Shown here piece by piece: positions 63,846 through 64,000 of a stretch of 64,000 bases of DNA (position 1 is its first letter; the number at the start of each line of letters is the position of its first letter). This DNA comes from Obscuribacter phosphatis_A (GTDB lineage Bacteria; Cyanobacteriota; Vampirovibrionia; Obscuribacterales; Obscuribacteraceae): the NCBI GenBank assembly GCA_017303615.1, contig JAFLCK010000002.1, positions 1 to 64,000 of the forward strand, in the 5' to 3' direction. Below the pieces are notes generated by a model that made no database searches, had not been told where the DNA came from, and was given only the letters and a program-made list of their open reading frames with translations. The translations under genes and the position numbers were made by a program.

Positions 63846-64000
63846 TTACTCGATCACTTTCATACCGTCTTTGTCGACGAATTCATTTGTACAAATCATC
63901 ACTGCATCAATAAGCATCCAAATGCCCAGTCCACAAAATGTGAGAAGCTGGGCGACGCCGCTGCCATAGCGCTTTACATAAAAGCGGTGCATGCCGCAAA
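63846..64000 (-). CDS. TM2-domain protein, cut by the right edge
   Basis: The last 51 codons before the window end, stop TAA at 63846-63848, encode a TM2 domain: GMHRFYVKRYGSGVAQLLTF, then GLGIWMLIDAVMICTNEF. This is a pair of membrane helices joined by a short loop, with the typical G-x-HRFY start. The N-terminus lies outside the window. The function of TM2 proteins is unknown. Confidence 0.85.
   Translation of the reverse strand, partial: CGMHRFYVKRYGSGVAQLLTFCGLGIWMLIDAVMICTNEFVDKDGMKVIE

Overview
The window reads as a piece of a bacterial chromosome in two parts. About 1-41 kb is a mosaic defence island, and about 41-64 kb looks like ordinary chromosome. The right half has a bicupin oxalate decarboxylase, an FdhF/YdeP-type molybdoenzyme next to FdhD, RecD2, an alpha-2-macroglobulin, a WG-repeat protein and small unknown proteins. 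That mix and the style of the unknown proteins would fit a Vampirovibrionia/Obscuribacter-like member of the Cyanobacteria/Melainabacteria group, but this is an inference with low to moderate confidence; no rRNA or marker gene is present.

Island, left to right. A large helical protein, open at the left edge, overlaps a small helical partner (1-4.17 kb). Next come a WG-repeat gene scrap and an IS66 end. On the minus strand an FAD-binding oxidoreductase and a PD-(D/E)XK nuclease form a two-gene cassette (4.57-8.2 kb), directly downstream of a decapitated tyrosine integrase. An internally deleted IS66 copy follows (8.9-10.7 kb), then an Mrr-like endonuclease (10.9 kb) and a TPR protein paired with a GT4 glycosyltransferase-like protein (12.0-14.4 kb). 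A pile-up of IS pieces (14.45-16.7 kb) leads to a minus-strand gene set: EVE protein, PLD-like/SNF2-type helicase, DUF4391 protein, type III methyltransferase (Mod) and type III restriction subunit (Res) (16.8-26.3 kb). A second, amber-interrupted integrase with 11-bp-phased repeats and a 3' fragment of tRNA-Val(TAC) marks an attachment site at 26.4-28.0 kb. Then come an HEPN protein, a second IS66 copy with the same internal deletion, an AbiE type IV toxin-antitoxin pair and a complete Wadjet type I operon (jetABCD, 33.6-40.4 kb).

Most of the island genes have nuclease, helicase, SMC, HEPN or nucleotidyltransferase folds, so the region probably protects the cell from phages and plasmids. Both integrases are followed in the same direction by a compact cargo operon, which suggests two related integrative elements. 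The IS66 copies, IS ends and gene stumps without clear target-site duplications indicate later IS-driven rearrangement. The least familiar gene sets are the oxidoreductase-nuclease pair, the TPR-GT4 pair, the large/small helical pair and the helicase-extended type III system.

Chromosomal part. A PlsC-like acyltransferase, a small membrane protein, secreted oxalate decarboxylase, a likely fdhF-fdhD-recD2 transcription unit, an MFS transporter with a renalase-like flavoprotein, alpha-2-macroglobulin, a Sir2 deacylase, a WG-repeat membrane protein, an esterase, tRNA-Tyr(GTA), a 24-codon small ORF with its own terminator, and a TM2-domain protein cut by the right edge. No CRISPR array was seen. 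All family assignments come from reading motifs by eye; no database search was done.
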